64,000 nt of DNA from Diplosphaera chodatii (GCA_032358165.1 JAALGY010000038.1:372001-436000), one strand, 5' to 3'; shown: positions 1 through 12,021, numbered from the stretch's first letter. A program made the numbers and translations. Notes: generated from the letters alone by a model not told the origin.

Positions 1-14
1 AGTTACCGGCTGCG

Positions 15-3000
15 ATGGCGAAGCGCCGTGCCAGCAGCGCTCGCAAGCAGGCAGTTGCATCGATCCCACAAACGCCGGGCGACGTCGTGCCATCCACACC
101 GGGCCAGGCGTTGGACGAGCTGCTGTCGCCTGATGCTGCCAAAAGCAGCACCGAGAGCAAAGTCAGCAGCAAAGTCTTCGGCTTCTATGGCTCCAACATG
201 CCGCGGCCGGCCCTGCTGGCAGGGATGGCGGACCCGAAGCGATCCATCATGGAGATACTCAAGTCGCAACGGGGCCGCGTGGACTTCGTCACGGCCGTGC
301 AGCCGCTGATGGGTGCGCGCAGGGCAGCTGTGACCCCGATTGCTGTTGCCTTGACCTGACTGAACCTGGCGAGCGTTCAATTGTGCACCTGTTTTCAAAC
401 CGACCGCCTGCCTCCATTCCATCGGAGCACTCTGGACGAAACCTGTCAGACGCACACCAGGATGTCACACAACGCAACCGGCAGCAGCCTCGTTGGCACT
501 GGTCTGCTGCCTGCAGTTGCTGATCACCACTGCCGCTGAGCAGCGTGCTTGCATGCTGCATGGCCTGGCGACAGCATCCGCAGCCAGCTGCAGCAAGCTT
601 CCGACACCAGAACTCGCAGCTGACTGCGCTCGTTGTGTCACGATAATGCAGAGTGGGCCGCGTCGGCGCCGGCAAAGGCGGGCGGCGTGGCGCCGCAGTG
701 GCTCGGCAAGCAGCCCCGCAGGCCGCTGACGCCGGAGCGCGCCTTCCTCGAGGACCGCCGCGCGGCGCTGCTGGCGGCGAACCCCGACCTGCGACTGCTG
801 ACATGTGCGTCCCGCGGACGCTCGTGTGTCTGGCTGGTCACGCTGCAAAGTTAGTGCCTACTGCGACGCCGGCGGCTGGCTCATCACAGATTGGGAACCC
901 AGGGCTGCTGCGTTTTCGCAACATAGAATTCCGGTTTCCACCCCGACAGCATGCTCCTCCTGTCCACAGACCCGGAGCAGACGCGGCTGGCCCTGCGGGA
1001 CGGGCCCCGCCGGTTTGAGGACCTGGACTTCGACCAGCAGGAGAAGTACCGCGCCTACGCTGCAGGTACGATACCCTTGAGGAGCAAGCGAGCCCTGAAG
1101 TCAGTCAGGTTTTGTGATGCAGCGCGCTCCAGCATTACGCTCAGCTTCGCCACATCGCGTTGCATGCTGAGCACCATTGCGCGTGATGCATTGCATGCGG
1201 AACGCCTGGCGTTTTTGCTCGTGCAGCGGACGAGCGGCGGTATGCGGCGCAGTGCGACGTGTACGAAAAGGCCAACCCGGGGTGGAAGGCCTTCCAGGCG
1301 CGGGAGGCCACGGCCAGGGCGGCCCGCGCGGCCGCGCGCACGCCGCCGGCGCCGCCGCAGACTGCGCAGGAGCTGTACATCGAGGCCTGGTGAGCTCTGT
1401 TGCTGTGCTGGGGCGGCGGCAACAGCTGAGCATGAGCTCGCCCCAATGCTTGAGTACCGATTTGCCCCGCTCCCTGCACCCTGTGTGTACCACAAGCAGC
1501 TGGCCGCTCGCGTAAGCAAGTGCAGTGAACGTACGATTGCTGCCGTCGTGCAGGCTGACCCGGCAGGAGCCGGAGGCGGCTGGCGCGGGCGGGGCGGCCC
1601 TGGAGCGGGCCGTGGAGGCGGCGGAGGCCGCCTGGGAGGAGGCCAGCAACGGCGAGCGGGCGCCCTTTGAGGCGCAGGCGGACGGTGAGTCGCCAGACCC
1701 TGACCCCTGGCCTGAAGGATCCGTGCGCTGCGCGCATGTGGTGCGCGTGTGCTCCTGCTGTGCGCTGCAGCACATTGTGGGCTGGCCTGTTCCCACACGC
1801 AGCTCAGAATGATGGACAGGATCACGTGCTGATCAACCTTCCATGGCTGCGGTGGTGACACCCCTGTGTGCTGCCTGTGAAGCTGCGCAAGAGCGCTATG
1901 AGGCGCAGCTGGTGGCGTGGAGGCAGCGACGGGAGGCGCTGCGGAAGCAGCGGAAGGAGGCGCGCAAGGCGCGGGCCGCCGCCGACGCACACGCCGCCGA
2001 CGAGGAGCGCGCTGCCTCCGACTCGTCCGACAACAGGTCCGGCCGGGGGTCACGGAGACATCTGCAGGGTGTTGTGGATGCACCTTGAAGCTCGGGATCA
2101 GCGGGAGGTCCGTCCCGAGTCCAGTGCACCAGCAGCTTACGTTGGGCTCGTTCGTGTGCGCAGTGACACCGATGGCGAGGATGACGCTTCTGACGGTGAC
2201 GAGGCCGCGGCGGCGGTGGAGTTCGAGACTGCCGCCGAGGGGCAGGGCCGGCGGCCCGCCGGCAGCCGTGGCAGCAGGAAGCAGACGGCGCAGCCAGTGA
2301 AGGCCCGTGCTGGCGGCAAGGGCCAGGTGGCGGCAGGCAAAGCCGGCGGCAAGGCGGTCGCTGCTGGTGGTGGGGACCCTGGTCTGCAGTCCCCCAGCGG
2401 CAAGCGCCGACCAGGTGGGCCAGCATTGTGGCCGTGCACCGTCCGGGCTGGTCACAAACGACTGCATGGTTGAGCCCTTGCACACCCTCCAGCATAGCTG
2501 CCCATCAATACGCTCAGCGTGCAGTGCTCCCGCGGCATGCACTGAGACCTGAGCCTGGTGTGGCGGCTGACAATCATCATCATCGGCAACCCGTCCTGTT
2601 CCTCGCCTGCATGCTGTGTCTTGATCGTACGCAGGTGCGCAGGGAGTGAGGGGCCCCACGACGCCGCCAAAGCGCGCGAAGACGGCCGCCGCGGTGCCAA
2701 AGCGGGCGGAGAGCGAGCAGCACGCCATCGCCATCGCAGAGGCCCGGGCAGTCGCCAACGCCGAGGTGCGCAGGGTCCTGTGCCGCGGCTCCGCAGGGCT
2801 GGACTCCACAGCTGCTCACTGGATCCTTTTGGACCATCATGTACCGCCCTGCTCAGGACTGGAGACTGCGGGCCCATGGCACTTGAAGCCTCCACCCCAC
2901 GTGCGCCACTGCTGTTGTGAAAGATCGCACCGTGTACCACCGAGCTCAGCTGGCGCTGCAGGAGTGCGGCAACCGGCCCGGGGCGTTCCCGCGCCACCCG

Positions 3001-3471
3001 GCCGGGCTGGTGGGCGCCAAGGTGGCCAACACCTTCGAGACGGAGCGCGGGCCGGTGGTGTTCGGCGGCCGCATCACCGAGTACCTGTTCGCCCGCATCA
3101 CCGGCCAGGGCATGACGCCGCTGTGAGTGGCGCTTGACAGCAGTTCCTGACTGCCCCGCGCATCAGCAGCCAGGGCATGACGCCGCTGTGAGTGGCGCTT
3201 GACAGCAATGCACCGCATGGCCACTGTCCTGAGCCCGTTAAATCCTGCTTGTCCACCCCTGGCGTGGCACCCCCGCCTCAGGCACCACCAGGCGGTTGGC
3301 TGTGAGCTGCCACACGCAGTAGGCGTGGTCGGGCGAAATGTCTGGATGTGGAGCTCAGAGGTCTTGGCAAATTGCAGGTGGGCGGTGGAGTATGACGACG
3401 GCGATTCAGGCGAGGCGGAGTGGTTTGAGCTCAAGGAGCTGCTGACGGCCTGGCCGCCGCCGGGGCTGTGA
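15..3471 (+). CDS. HMG-box and Tudor-like domain chromatin protein
   Basis: Ten exons join in phase to 540 codons: 15-312, 652-804, 970-1065, 1227-1389, 1554-1684, 1892-2036, 2164-2414, 2635-2765, 2962-3122, 3378-3471. Exons 2-4 read like a divergent HMG box (RPLTPERAF...., then QQEKYRAYAA and DERRYAAQCDVYEKANPGW). Exons 4-6 read like a second one (PPQTAQELYIEAW ... ERYEAQLVAW) followed by a basic helix. Exon 7 is acidic then Gly/Lys-rich. Exon 8 holds a bipartite-type nuclear signal (PPKRAK ... PKRAE). The last two exons carry a Tudor-like fold signature: VGAKVANTFE, GGRITEY, WAVEYDDGDSGEAEW and FELKEL. A role in nuclear DNA binding and reading of histone marks is inferred from these families. 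The N-terminal 100 residues are not recognised. The donor of exon 9 is duplicated (see repeat entry). Confidence 0.8.
3094..3207 (+). repeat. 65-bp-period tandem duplication carrying a 5' splice site
   Basis: A 49-base unit at 3094-3142 recurs at 3159-3207 with two mismatches. Each copy has the end of exon 9 of the HMG/Tudor gene (codons for GMTP then CT) followed by the same GTGAGT donor. Only the first donor at 3123 keeps the frame into exon 10. Using the second adds 65 bases and brings an early TGA. Confidence 0.9.
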
Positions 3472-4252
3472 GTGCAGCAGCCGTATTTCTACCTGCAGCT
3501 GCAGCTTGCATCACTCGAGAGTAGCCTAACAGTGCGGGTTGGCTGGTCACCACTGACAGCTGTATCAGGGTAATGGGTATTGCACCGCAAGTATGCCTGA
3601 GACACGTGACCTAGCAGTATGGTTGGCATGCGTCGGGACCGTGATGGCTGGCCAATCAGTAGCATCAGCTGCTGTCGGCTGATGACAACAAAAAGCATGC
3701 CAGGCAGACCCAGAGCAGTGGTTTGACAAAGAACAGGCCTAGGCAGTGTTGTCACATATCAGTGCAAAGCCTCAATCAGAGTGTTCAATAGGTGTTGTTC
3801 CTCTACCGTATCACAGTGTAACAATGGCCGAGACAAGCATTGCAGTCAACCGACTTTGCTCAAGGGTTATCCTCATGTGTTGGTACCTTCAGGCTATGGG
3901 CCTCGTCGTCAGCCCTAGTGTCGGCTGACCAACATGTCTGCTAGCTGCCGAAGCGCGGGCGACTGCAGCCCTGCATCCAGAACAACGGTGAATGGGATCT
4001 CACGCATTGACAGCAGCAGGCAGATGCTTGATGCCCCCGTGACCTGTCCTGCAACATGAACGAATCAGCTGGCTGTGTTGCTCCTGACCTGACTGCGACT
4101 CATCGCCAGAGTCGGTGCCCGGCCCAGCCGCCCAGCCGGACGCCATGCCGGATATCCCGATGCCCTGCTTCGCCTGCAGGCCACGGCACAACGCACCTCA
4201 GTCGCACACAGGTACCGTCAAAGCGATGCACCGCGCCACCGCCGCTGCCAGA
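3472..4252 (+). other. 3' UTR of the HMG/Tudor gene and convergent intergenic region
   Basis: No coding exon is recognised here. It lies between the stop of the plus-strand HMG/Tudor gene and the stop of the minus-strand DUF177 gene, so it should hold both 3' UTRs. A TGTAA motif lies at 3817. Confidence 0.6.
3817..3821 (+). terminator. TGTAA polyadenylation signal (candidate)
   Basis: TGTAA is the usual chlorophyte polyadenylation signal. This one is about 345 bases after the stop of the HMG/Tudor gene, a normal 3' UTR length for these algae. Confidence 0.5.
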
Positions 4253-5539
4253 TCACGCTGCAGCGCTGTGGACTGCCACAGATCCTGGGACCCGCGCCTG
4301 GGCTGTGCTGCAGCTGGGGCGGCCGCACAGCGCCGAGGCGGGCGCGGCGCAGCCCACCGCCTCGCGCGCCAGGTCGCTCAGGTCCGCCACCTGTCCGTGC
4401 ACCGCAACTTTCGGGATCGAGTTTTGGGTTTAGGGTTTAGTGCCAGCGAGGACTGCACAGTTGCAGCCTCGCCTCGATTTGAGGTGCCAAGCAGTTGGGC
4501 TCTGGGGTTGCAGACAGCGCGGGGACGGGAACGGGCAAGCACCTTGACGCCCGGCGGGAACGGCAGCTCTGAGGGGTCGGTGCACTCTGCGTCCGCGTCC
4601 CGCGTCGCGTTCAGCCATGCCTGCAGCCAGAAACGGTGCATGTCACGGGACACGCCAGCAACACGCTTACGTAGGGATGCTGAGGCACATCAGCCCAGGA
4701 CAGGGTTGCGACTCCACCAAATCCAGATTTCAAGCAGGGGTATATGCCCAGGCAAGACTGCAATGGCGGGGCTCCATCGGCGTAATCAGCCAACTTTACG
4801 CAGCCAACGTGTAAAGGGCCACATGATCTGCAAATCCAGGGGGCGAGCCCCGCACGGGCTGTGCACCTCGAACTGCGTGCGGACGGGGTGCTCGAAGGTG
4901 GCCAGGCAGCAGTCGCAGGACAGCGCCAGCCGCGTCCTGACGTCGGCGCGAACGAAGAAGCCGGCGCCCACAGCCTCCACGTCCATGTCAACGTCCACGC
5001 CGGTTGCTGCAGGGTTTGGGGAGATTTACGTGGACCTGCGTCAATCTACATGCCACATCTGCCAAGCAACCGCTGCTGGCGGCAACTTGATCGAGAACAA
5101 TGAGATGGATAAGCAGGCACACACACTCAGTCGGGTACCTTCAGAGGCTGCAGCGTCCAGGGAGGGTATCAGGCGCTCCATGCCCAGCTCCCCCAGCGAT
5201 GTGCTGTCGCTGATGTGCGCCCTCGACCTGATGGCCGCAATGTCGCTGCGCCGCAAGCCTGCAGAGACGAACGGTGTATGGACCTGCCGCATCAGCTGAT
5301 CGGGCATGGCAGAGCAATCCTCAGGCCTTGTTGTGGATGTGAGTCCGCAGAGCCATGCTCAGATGGACGGCGCACATGGCATCATGTCATACATCCTGCT
5401 CACCGATGGACGGACGCGACCTGCGGTGCTCCCTGGCGGCATGTGGCTCTACAGGGTTCTGCATCTCACGCTGCGGCACGCGACCATGGCGTTTGTGTCG
5501 CGGCGGCTTGACTTTTGATGGTGGCAGGCCGGTGTGCAT
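4253..5539 (-). CDS. DUF177/YceD-like protein, probably chloroplast
   Basis: Reading the minus strand, five exons join in phase: 5539-5404, 5258-5139, 5006-4867, 4620-4543, 4390-4253, giving about 203 residues. The core matches the DUF177 (YceD) family. A beta stretch FFVRADVRTRLALSC leads into the cysteine motif C-D-C-C-L (usually C-D-R-C-L). It is followed by TFEHPV, a PFPPGVK motif and an ADLSDLAREAV helix, with further Cys residues near the end. Bacterial YceD lies beside rpmF, and plant homologues are tied to large-subunit rRNA accumulation in plastids. The first exon is basic and Arg/Pro-rich, fitting a transit peptide, but its start (5539 or a later ATG at 5464) is uncertain. The last exon could also be spliced further. 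Intron 4 holds a telomere-like TTTAGGG doublet. Confidence 0.62.
4422..4440 (+). repeat. short interstitial telomere-like repeat (TTTAGGG)n
   Basis: Two adjoining copies of the plant-type telomere unit lie within an intron of the DUF177 gene (reading AAACCCTAA on the coding strand). Too short to be a former chromosome end. Confidence 0.6.
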
Positions 5540-6321
5540 CCGACGGCCCTGCGCTGCTGCTGCAACGTCCCTGCTGCCGTGTCTAGGTGCATTAGAACGT
5601 AAGAGTACTAATTCAGGCTGTCTGCATGCTGCGCTGCATGCTTCCAGTGTGCAGAGGCAGTGGGACCGCTGCATGCCGCTGTGCTGGCGGCGCATGCAAG
5701 TGCGCGCTGACATGACTGCGGCAGCGTTGCTGGGCTGGGTTGACTTCAGGCACCTAAAGTACAGTCACGCGTGCTCATCAGAAGCGTCAACGCCTTCTGT
5801 GCGGCACTTGATAGGGCGTAAACATGCAGAGGGCCAACTTCGGGGCGAGGCCTGCTAACCACTTTCCAGTCTGTGTTGCTACTGCGCCTTCATCAACGAA
5901 AGAAAGTATGTTGAGTGTCTTGGCAATGCTATTGCGTGCAAGCACAGCACTGACGGTGATGCGTGGATTCAGTAGGATCAGCATCCGAGCTGCTGTGCAT
6001 GCTGCGAGTGCCGTCACTGAACTGCTGACAAACGTGTCAATCCTGCTCGTGGCCAATCTGCTGCCAGGCCCCGCTTGCATATTCTAAAACGCGGACTCAC
6101 TAGTGCTGTGTCAGTGCTGTTTATATGCATGGCTGTGCCGCTGACGCTGAATGTCTAAATCAACCGTGTTGCTGGCGGCTTTGTGCAGAAGGGCTGTGCA
6201 AGAGCAGCAACGACCGGAGTAAGCATCTGTCGGAACCACCCGCACTGTCTGCACCACCCTGCTGCAGCTGCGGCGTATCGCTGCCCACCTGCTCCTTTCA
6301 GATCCCAGCAAGGCTGAACGC
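5540..6321. other. intergenic, nothing recognised
   Basis: Both strands have short open frames (for example 5824-6087 +) with no family signature, no phase-linked exons and no repeat. It separates two minus-strand genes and should contain the promoter of the DUF177 gene and the 3' UTR of the FAR-17a gene. Confidence 0.5.
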
Positions 6322-7969
6322 TCATTCCTCCTTGGCCTTTGTGTCCCGCCACCGCAGCATCGGGGCGCTGAGACGCTTGCCAGTCTTAAACAGCAGGAAG
6401 AACAGGATGTTGGATGCTGCCGCCACTGCCAAGAAGCCCTGCAGCCGTGTGAAATCATTCTGCCCTTGAAAGAGCACCCTTGCCACAACTGAACTGGCAC
6501 ATAGTCCGCCATGCGGCATCACTGCAATTGAGTACGCTGCAACGCAAAGGTGCAGACTTGAACGTGAGAACTGTCATTTGTTACATTTTCGAGTGGCAGC
6601 ACTGCTGTGAGCAGTCTGGGACAGTGGTACCTGAGGCCAGGGCATCTTGTTGAGGAAGGGGTACGGGAAGACGCCGTTGAAGTGGCTGCAGACCAGGATC
6701 CAGCACAGGTAGAAGCTGGCGATGCTGAGGCTGATGCGCGAGGAGCGCTTGGTGAAGCTGCGCGGGTGGCTGAGCTGCACGCAGACACATTTGAAATGTC
6801 CGCACCTGGGTATTATATGCTGCTTCCGGTGTTTCGCAGCGTGACCTCGTGCATACAACAAAGGGCAATTCGGTGACGGCAGACACAGCCGTCACACAGC
6901 AGCATGTGCGCTGCCATGCGATGTGCTCTGCAGCTGCATGAATGCACAGCGCCGGCGGCACCACAGCCGCGGCCGCGCCTCACCGCGAGGTCGCCCCAGG
7001 CCACCATGCTGTTGAACACGTGCACCGCGAAGCCCAGCCACGGCGGCCGCGTGAAGCCCTTGCCCTCCACATCCCCCTGCGCACAGGACACGGCACACGG
7101 TCGATTCAAGCCCTGCATGTGGCCCTGGTACGATAGTGGCATGCAGGCGACGCTGCGGCGGCCGCGTCGCCGTGGCGGCGGCTGGCAGCGCACCCCGGTG
7201 GTGGTGTCCACGATGTAGTACATGATGGTGACCACGTTGGCAAGGCCGAACAGCGCGCACGACAGGTCGTCCGCCCAGCGATCCAGGGTGTCCTTCCACT
7301 TGTTGTCCTGCTGACACCAAAACCAGCATTGCCCGATTGTGCTGCAGCCGTCTGGTGTCGAAGAGAAGGAGGCGACCAAACGATCGCATCTGAACTAGAC
7401 GCACCTCGCGGGTGACGTCTGACAGGCAGGACAGCCCCAGCGTCGCGAACTGCAGGCTGAAGCTGTAGAAGGTCAGGTACCGGAAGAACCAGCCGAAGCC
7501 GGTCGCGCCCGGGTGCTTCGATGCCTCGACTGACATGTGCCACCCCACCACCTGCTCACGGAGAGTCGGGTCACGCCTGGATCTGGCAGCCGCTCGTACA
7601 GCAACATCAGCTGTCTGCCGTTGCCTCGATTGCTGACCGCTGTAGGGATCTGTAGGAGTACTCAAGGTGAGGGCAGGTTGCAAAGTGAGTGTCCAACCTT
7701 TGCGTAGCATAGGAAGGTGAGGGCATGGAATGCAAAGGCGGCGTCCGCGAGCGACAGAGGCCTGCACCCAGCACCCCACTCGCGAAGATCTTCGGCAGTA
7801 GGCCCAGCCATCCCAGAGGACGTTGACAATAGGCAGCAGTCTGGATGACGCTGGATCCTCACCTACGGTGAGCTTCGATGACCACTTTCTTCGGCAGCGG
7901 CGGCAGCTTGCCCGCTGGCGGCTTGGCCTCGGCGAGCTCAACGGTGGCGCCTGCTGTCGGCGGCGACAT
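6322..7969 (-). CDS. FAR-17a/AIG1-like integral membrane protein
   Basis: Seven exons join in phase on the minus strand: 7969-7863, 7761-7698, 7551-7405, 7307-7194, 7076-6984, 6774-6631, 6438-6322, giving 261 residues, close to the family size. Motifs in order: FRYLTFYSFSLQF, WADDLSCALFGLANV, PPWLGFAVHVFNS, PRSFTKRS, FYLCWILVCSHFNG and PYPFLNKMPWPQG, then a last hydrophobic helix and a charged tail ending KAKEE. These match the multi-pass FAR-17a/AIG1 family, whose animal members AIG1 and ADTRP hydrolyse fatty-acid esters of hydroxy fatty acids. They use a Thr and a His, here best matched by the T of YLTF and the H of AVHVF. A Pro-rich cytosolic N-terminus precedes the first helix. An endomembrane location is inferred. 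An alternative acceptor upstream of the last exon breaks the frame. Confidence 0.85.
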
Positions 7970-9382
7970 TGCGCCGCCGCCGACTGGCAGCTGGCAGCCG
8001 GTGTGCTGGTACTGCTGTCGTATTGGACCTGCCTATAGACTGAAAGAGAAATAGATCATGCTTGAGGCCGCAATTGCGCCACTGGGCACGGGGAGAGTGT
8101 TTGCACGGTCAACTTTGGCCACGAAAGATGTTCCCTGCTGCTGATCCTACGACCCGTTGCAGCCTATTGAACCTTTTGCATGTGGTAGCAGCTAACACAA
8201 GGTCTTGATGAGCTGAAGCATCTGCCGCAAGGCTGACCACATGCAGAGGCTGATCCGGGAGCAACTGCAAATGCAGGAGGTTCTCTCCGTGTGCATCTTT
8301 GCAGGCTTTGAACGGGTGACGAGCAGCATAACCTGAGCGAGGCCCTGCATGCAAGTCGAGGCATCGATTGGCTGCTCGGGCGACAGTGGCATCCAGAAGT
8401 GGCACTCCCAGCAACACCCACCACAGCTCAGGCGCTGTTGACGCGATCGACTGCCTCGACGCTGACAGGGACCTGGCTTCCTGCGAGGTGAGACACCGTG
8501 CGCAAGCACCAACTGCTGCGCTGCCCACGGCTGGCACCACTTGCTCTGGGCCACTCGCGCAAGAGTGCCGATGCAAGCGCGACAGTGACTGCTGGTCGGG
8601 TCACAATGGCAGCGTCAGGTCATGCGATAGCGTGTGGTGAGGGCTGCAAAGCGGGTTGATCGCACCAGTGGCCCCAGGGCGCGACAGGAGCCCGGGTTCA
8701 AACCCGGTCAACACGTCCGCATGACTCACCGCGCTGCAGGATCTTGACTTGGCGAGTGATCTGATCGTGCAGCGAGGCACTGATGGGCTTGCAGCAGGCA
8801 GCATGCTCACAACGGACATCCGAATGTGTCGGATAACATGAAGCCGACAATAGGGCGCATGCATGGCTGTGAAGCATTGAAGGCCAGGGACTGTGTTGCC
8901 CATGCAAGCTGGCAGCTGATAAGACAACAAAGGGTCGCAGTGTGATGCAGCAGCACCTTGCCTGTCAGATGGGACCCTAGTGGCACACAACAAAGCGATT
9001 CATGCACCGGGCGGCGGGTTGCACCACCCTCTCGTGGTTCGGGAGCGCCTCTGCGGCCGGAGGGTTGGCAGTTGGCGGATCGCCGTGTCGACTGGCGTCA
9101 AGCAGCAAAAGGCACGGCTCAGCAAACAGCTGCACAGTCAGCAGATGGCAGCCGACACAGCGCCAGCATCACCGCCGGGGTTCGGGGCATGTGCGCAGCT
9201 GCCGCACAGGTACTGGCCACGTGTTCTTTGACCATGCATGTCCGAGCCTGCTGGCTTCATTACACCGTGCCGAGGGGACTCGGGTCTGGCCTCCTTCCTA
9301 GCAGGCTGTGGCTGCATACGTCGCAGGTCACACATGCCAGCGGCCAGTCGCTGCATCAGCGACGCCTGCCGCCCCAGCTGGG
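7970..9382. other. divergent intergenic region
   Basis: About 1.4 kb between the start codons of the minus-strand FAR-17a gene and the plus-strand SET gene. No coding exon recognised. It probably contains both promoters. A tRNA-like B-box near 8690 was examined and rejected. Confidence 0.5.
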
Positions 9383-11644
9383 ATGACCACAGCGACGGAG
9401 GCGGTGTGGCAGCGGTGGCAGTTCCTGCCTGAGGTGCTTGCCTCCCATGAGCTGCATCATATTCACAGTAGTATAACGGAAGACTGCATCAAGCGCCAGA
9501 GCAGCAGGTGCCGATGGTTCACAGGAGCACAGCACACGTTACGCTCTGCAGGGGGAGCGCCTGGCGGACTGGGTGCGGGAGCACGGCGGCTACGTGCACG
9601 AGGCGCTGGCGCTGAGCAACGCCACGGACTGCGGCGCCAGGTCAGCATGGTCACATGCCCGCCAAGTCATCCGGTGACACTGGCTGTGGGCACCGCTACC
9701 ACTGGGTCAGGCGAGTCGGCTGCGCTGCAGGGGCATCGTCACACGCGAGGCGATCGCGGGAGAGGATGCGGCGCTGCCGCTGGTCCTGGTGCCGGAGCAG
9801 CTGTACATGACCGCCGCCGTGGCCGACCGGCTGCTGAGCCCGGCCCTGCAGCGAGCCGGCCGGCCGCGGCTCAGGGACAGCCTGAACCCCGGCCTCGCGC
9901 TGGCGGCGCTGCTGGCCCACCAAAAGTAGGTCGCACGGTTCCACACCAAAGACCGTCGACCGTCGAATGTCAGAGCGTCGCATCTGTGACGCCAGCTGCA
10001 TAGACTGCAGTCGTGGGCTCTCTTTTGAAAACAATCAACCTGTGGCTTTTCGGCGCAGGCGCAGGGGCGGGGCCGCCTTCTTTGCGCCGTACATCGAGGC
10101 CCTGCCCCCGCAGCCGCCGTGCCCCTGGCTGCTGCCGCCAGACGAGCTCGATGACGCCTTTGCACAGCTAGGTGTGGGCAATCGTGGCTGGCTGCACCTG
10201 CAGTCTTGTGCTAAATCTGATCAGCGTTGGCTCTGCTGGCTGTACCATGTGGCACGACCAGCACCCTGCAGCGTGCCGCAACCTGGCTACGATTGACCGT
10301 CTGGCCACGCTGGCGACATTCGGGCGACGCCACGAGTGGAGCCTTTGGCTTTGGCGCAGGCCTGAGTGCGGAGCGGGAGGCGGGCTGGCGGGCGGAGGTG
10401 CGGCAGGCGGCACGGCACGCGCAGCAGCAGGCAGCGATGGCGGCAGAGGCGCTTGCACCGGTCCACCAGCTGGGACCCGCAGACATTGCCTGGGGTGGGG
10501 GCGTTTGCGCCGCTCTGCATGACTGTCGCACTGCAACCCGACACCAATGCTGATGCTCCATCGGACATGTAGCTTGACGCCGTGCCTGACCTTGTCTGCT
10601 GCACCATCTCAACCCAAGTGTGAGCGTCGTGTCCGTTCCTTGTAGGAATGGGTCAGATTGCATCACGCGCATTTGGCGGGTTTGATGACCCGGGCCTGGC
10701 ACCCTTCATCGACCTCATGAACCACTCAGACCAGGCGTCCCATCCGCTTGGGTGAGTCTGCATAGGAACAGCCTTGGACTGGGTTCTGACCGTTCCAAGA
10801 GGAGCATCCCACTGTGCCCGTGCAGCCCATCCCTAGTCGCGGGAAATCCCGGGCAATGCTGGCTGCGCTGCGCTGCACTCCTATGATGGGTCTGCTGCAC
10901 GTGCTGCAGGGTGGAGGACGACAGCTTGCCCTGTGACGGCGTGCACTATGCCGTCTTCTCATTGTGGAAAGGTGCGGCAGTCCTAGAGTGGCAGGCAGAA
11001 AAGGAAGTGATGCTTTGAGAGGCGCTGACTGCATGTCTGGACCGAAGCCCAGCAGCATCCCCATGTGATGTGCTCCTGCAGGGCAGCCACGCGATCTGAA
11101 GCCTGGTCAGGAGCTGTACATATCGTATCAGGTGCGGCACCAGAGCAGCGGCAGACCGACGTCGCGTGTCGCGCCCTTGCATGTCATGTGTCAGCATGCC
11201 TGCACATGCTATCCTGACCCTCCCGAACCCGGGTGGAATCATTATCACGGCGCATCTGGAACCCCTGTGGTTGTTGCAGGTGCTGGAGCACGGCATGAGC
11301 CCCATCAACGTATTCCTGAACTTTGGCGCCGCGCCGCCCCTGCTGGCTACCAGCTTCAAGGTGGGCGTGCAGCATGCACAGTGATGTGACAGATGTGGCA
11401 GTTTTTGAGGGTGTGCAACCAGAAAATGCGTTGAGTCACATGCTGGCGCGTGCATGCTGTGATTGTGCGCCTAGCTTGCGGGCGGCTCGCATATGCCGTG
11501 CTGCTGGCAACCATCACGTCACCTACAGTGTATCAGCTGATGCCTCCTGTCGCAGTGAAACTGCAGGCAGCCGCCCGCGGAGTGGTGGATATTCCGGATG
11601 GCAAGTGGCAGTGGGCGCTTGGCACCGCGGGGTCTGATGTCTGA
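9383..11644 (+). CDS. SET-domain protein methyltransferase (Rubisco LSMT-like class)
   Basis: Ten exons join in phase to 319 residues: 9383-9433, 9552-9640, 9731-9925, 10059-10171, 10360-10494, 10646-10751, 10910-10971, 11082-11131, 11280-11360, 11567-11644. The N-terminal ERLADWVREHGGYVHEAL and GIVTREAI stretches are the entry of a split SET domain. FFAPYIEALP, the WGMGQIASRAF segment, PFIDLMNHSD (the NH catalytic/AdoMet motif) and GQELYISY complete it. This is the SETD3/Rubisco large-subunit methyltransferase class, which methylates Lys or His in non-histone proteins. The protein stops about 45 residues after the last SET motif. It therefore lacks most of the helical C-terminal substrate-binding domain present in family members of 450-500 residues. 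If the last acceptor is not used, the protein ends at once at a TGA. Confidence 0.85.
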
Positions 11645-12021
11645 TCAGGTCGCACCATGGCTTGCTTCAACTTGGGATCTTGCGAATTTTGTTTTGGGGC
11701 ATCCAGGTCATGTGAGGGCGCATCATGTTGGCCCTGTACCATATTTTCGTTCGCTTATTGATCAACCTGCATTTGTTGCAGCCATGCACGTGTTTCGGAA
11801 CTGAAGGCAGATGCAGATGCATTGTATGAGATCCTCTTGTAGAGCTGCGTGGAATCAACGATGAAACACGTGCCTGTGCACCCCAGGCTGCTCATGCGGG
11901 CAGGGCGCTCATGCTGCTTGCCACGTGCATTCCCTGTGCTTGGCTTCGTTTCAAACATGCACACTGAGCGTTGCCTTCTGCCGGCCAGCGCGACTGCCTG
12001 GTGCCACCCACTCAGCGCAGC
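11645..12021. other. convergent 3' region
   Basis: No coding signal. It lies between the stops of the plus-strand SET gene and the minus-strand membrane-protein gene, and should be 3' UTR of both. Confidence 0.5.

Noticed and set aside
1055..2809. A 584-codon open frame on the minus strand
   Set aside because: It is antisense to well-phased exons of the HMG/Tudor gene and shows Arg/Pro/Ala bias expected of a GC-rich shadow frame.
4115..5299. A 394-codon plus-strand open frame
   Set aside because: Antisense to the DUF177 exons, crosses their introns, and has no family motif.
8640..8725. tRNA-like sequence with a B-box match (GGTTCAAACCC) near 8690
   Set aside because: The T stem has a mismatch in the 5-bp arm, the acceptor arms pair only partly and the total length of about 60 bases is too short for a nuclear tRNA.
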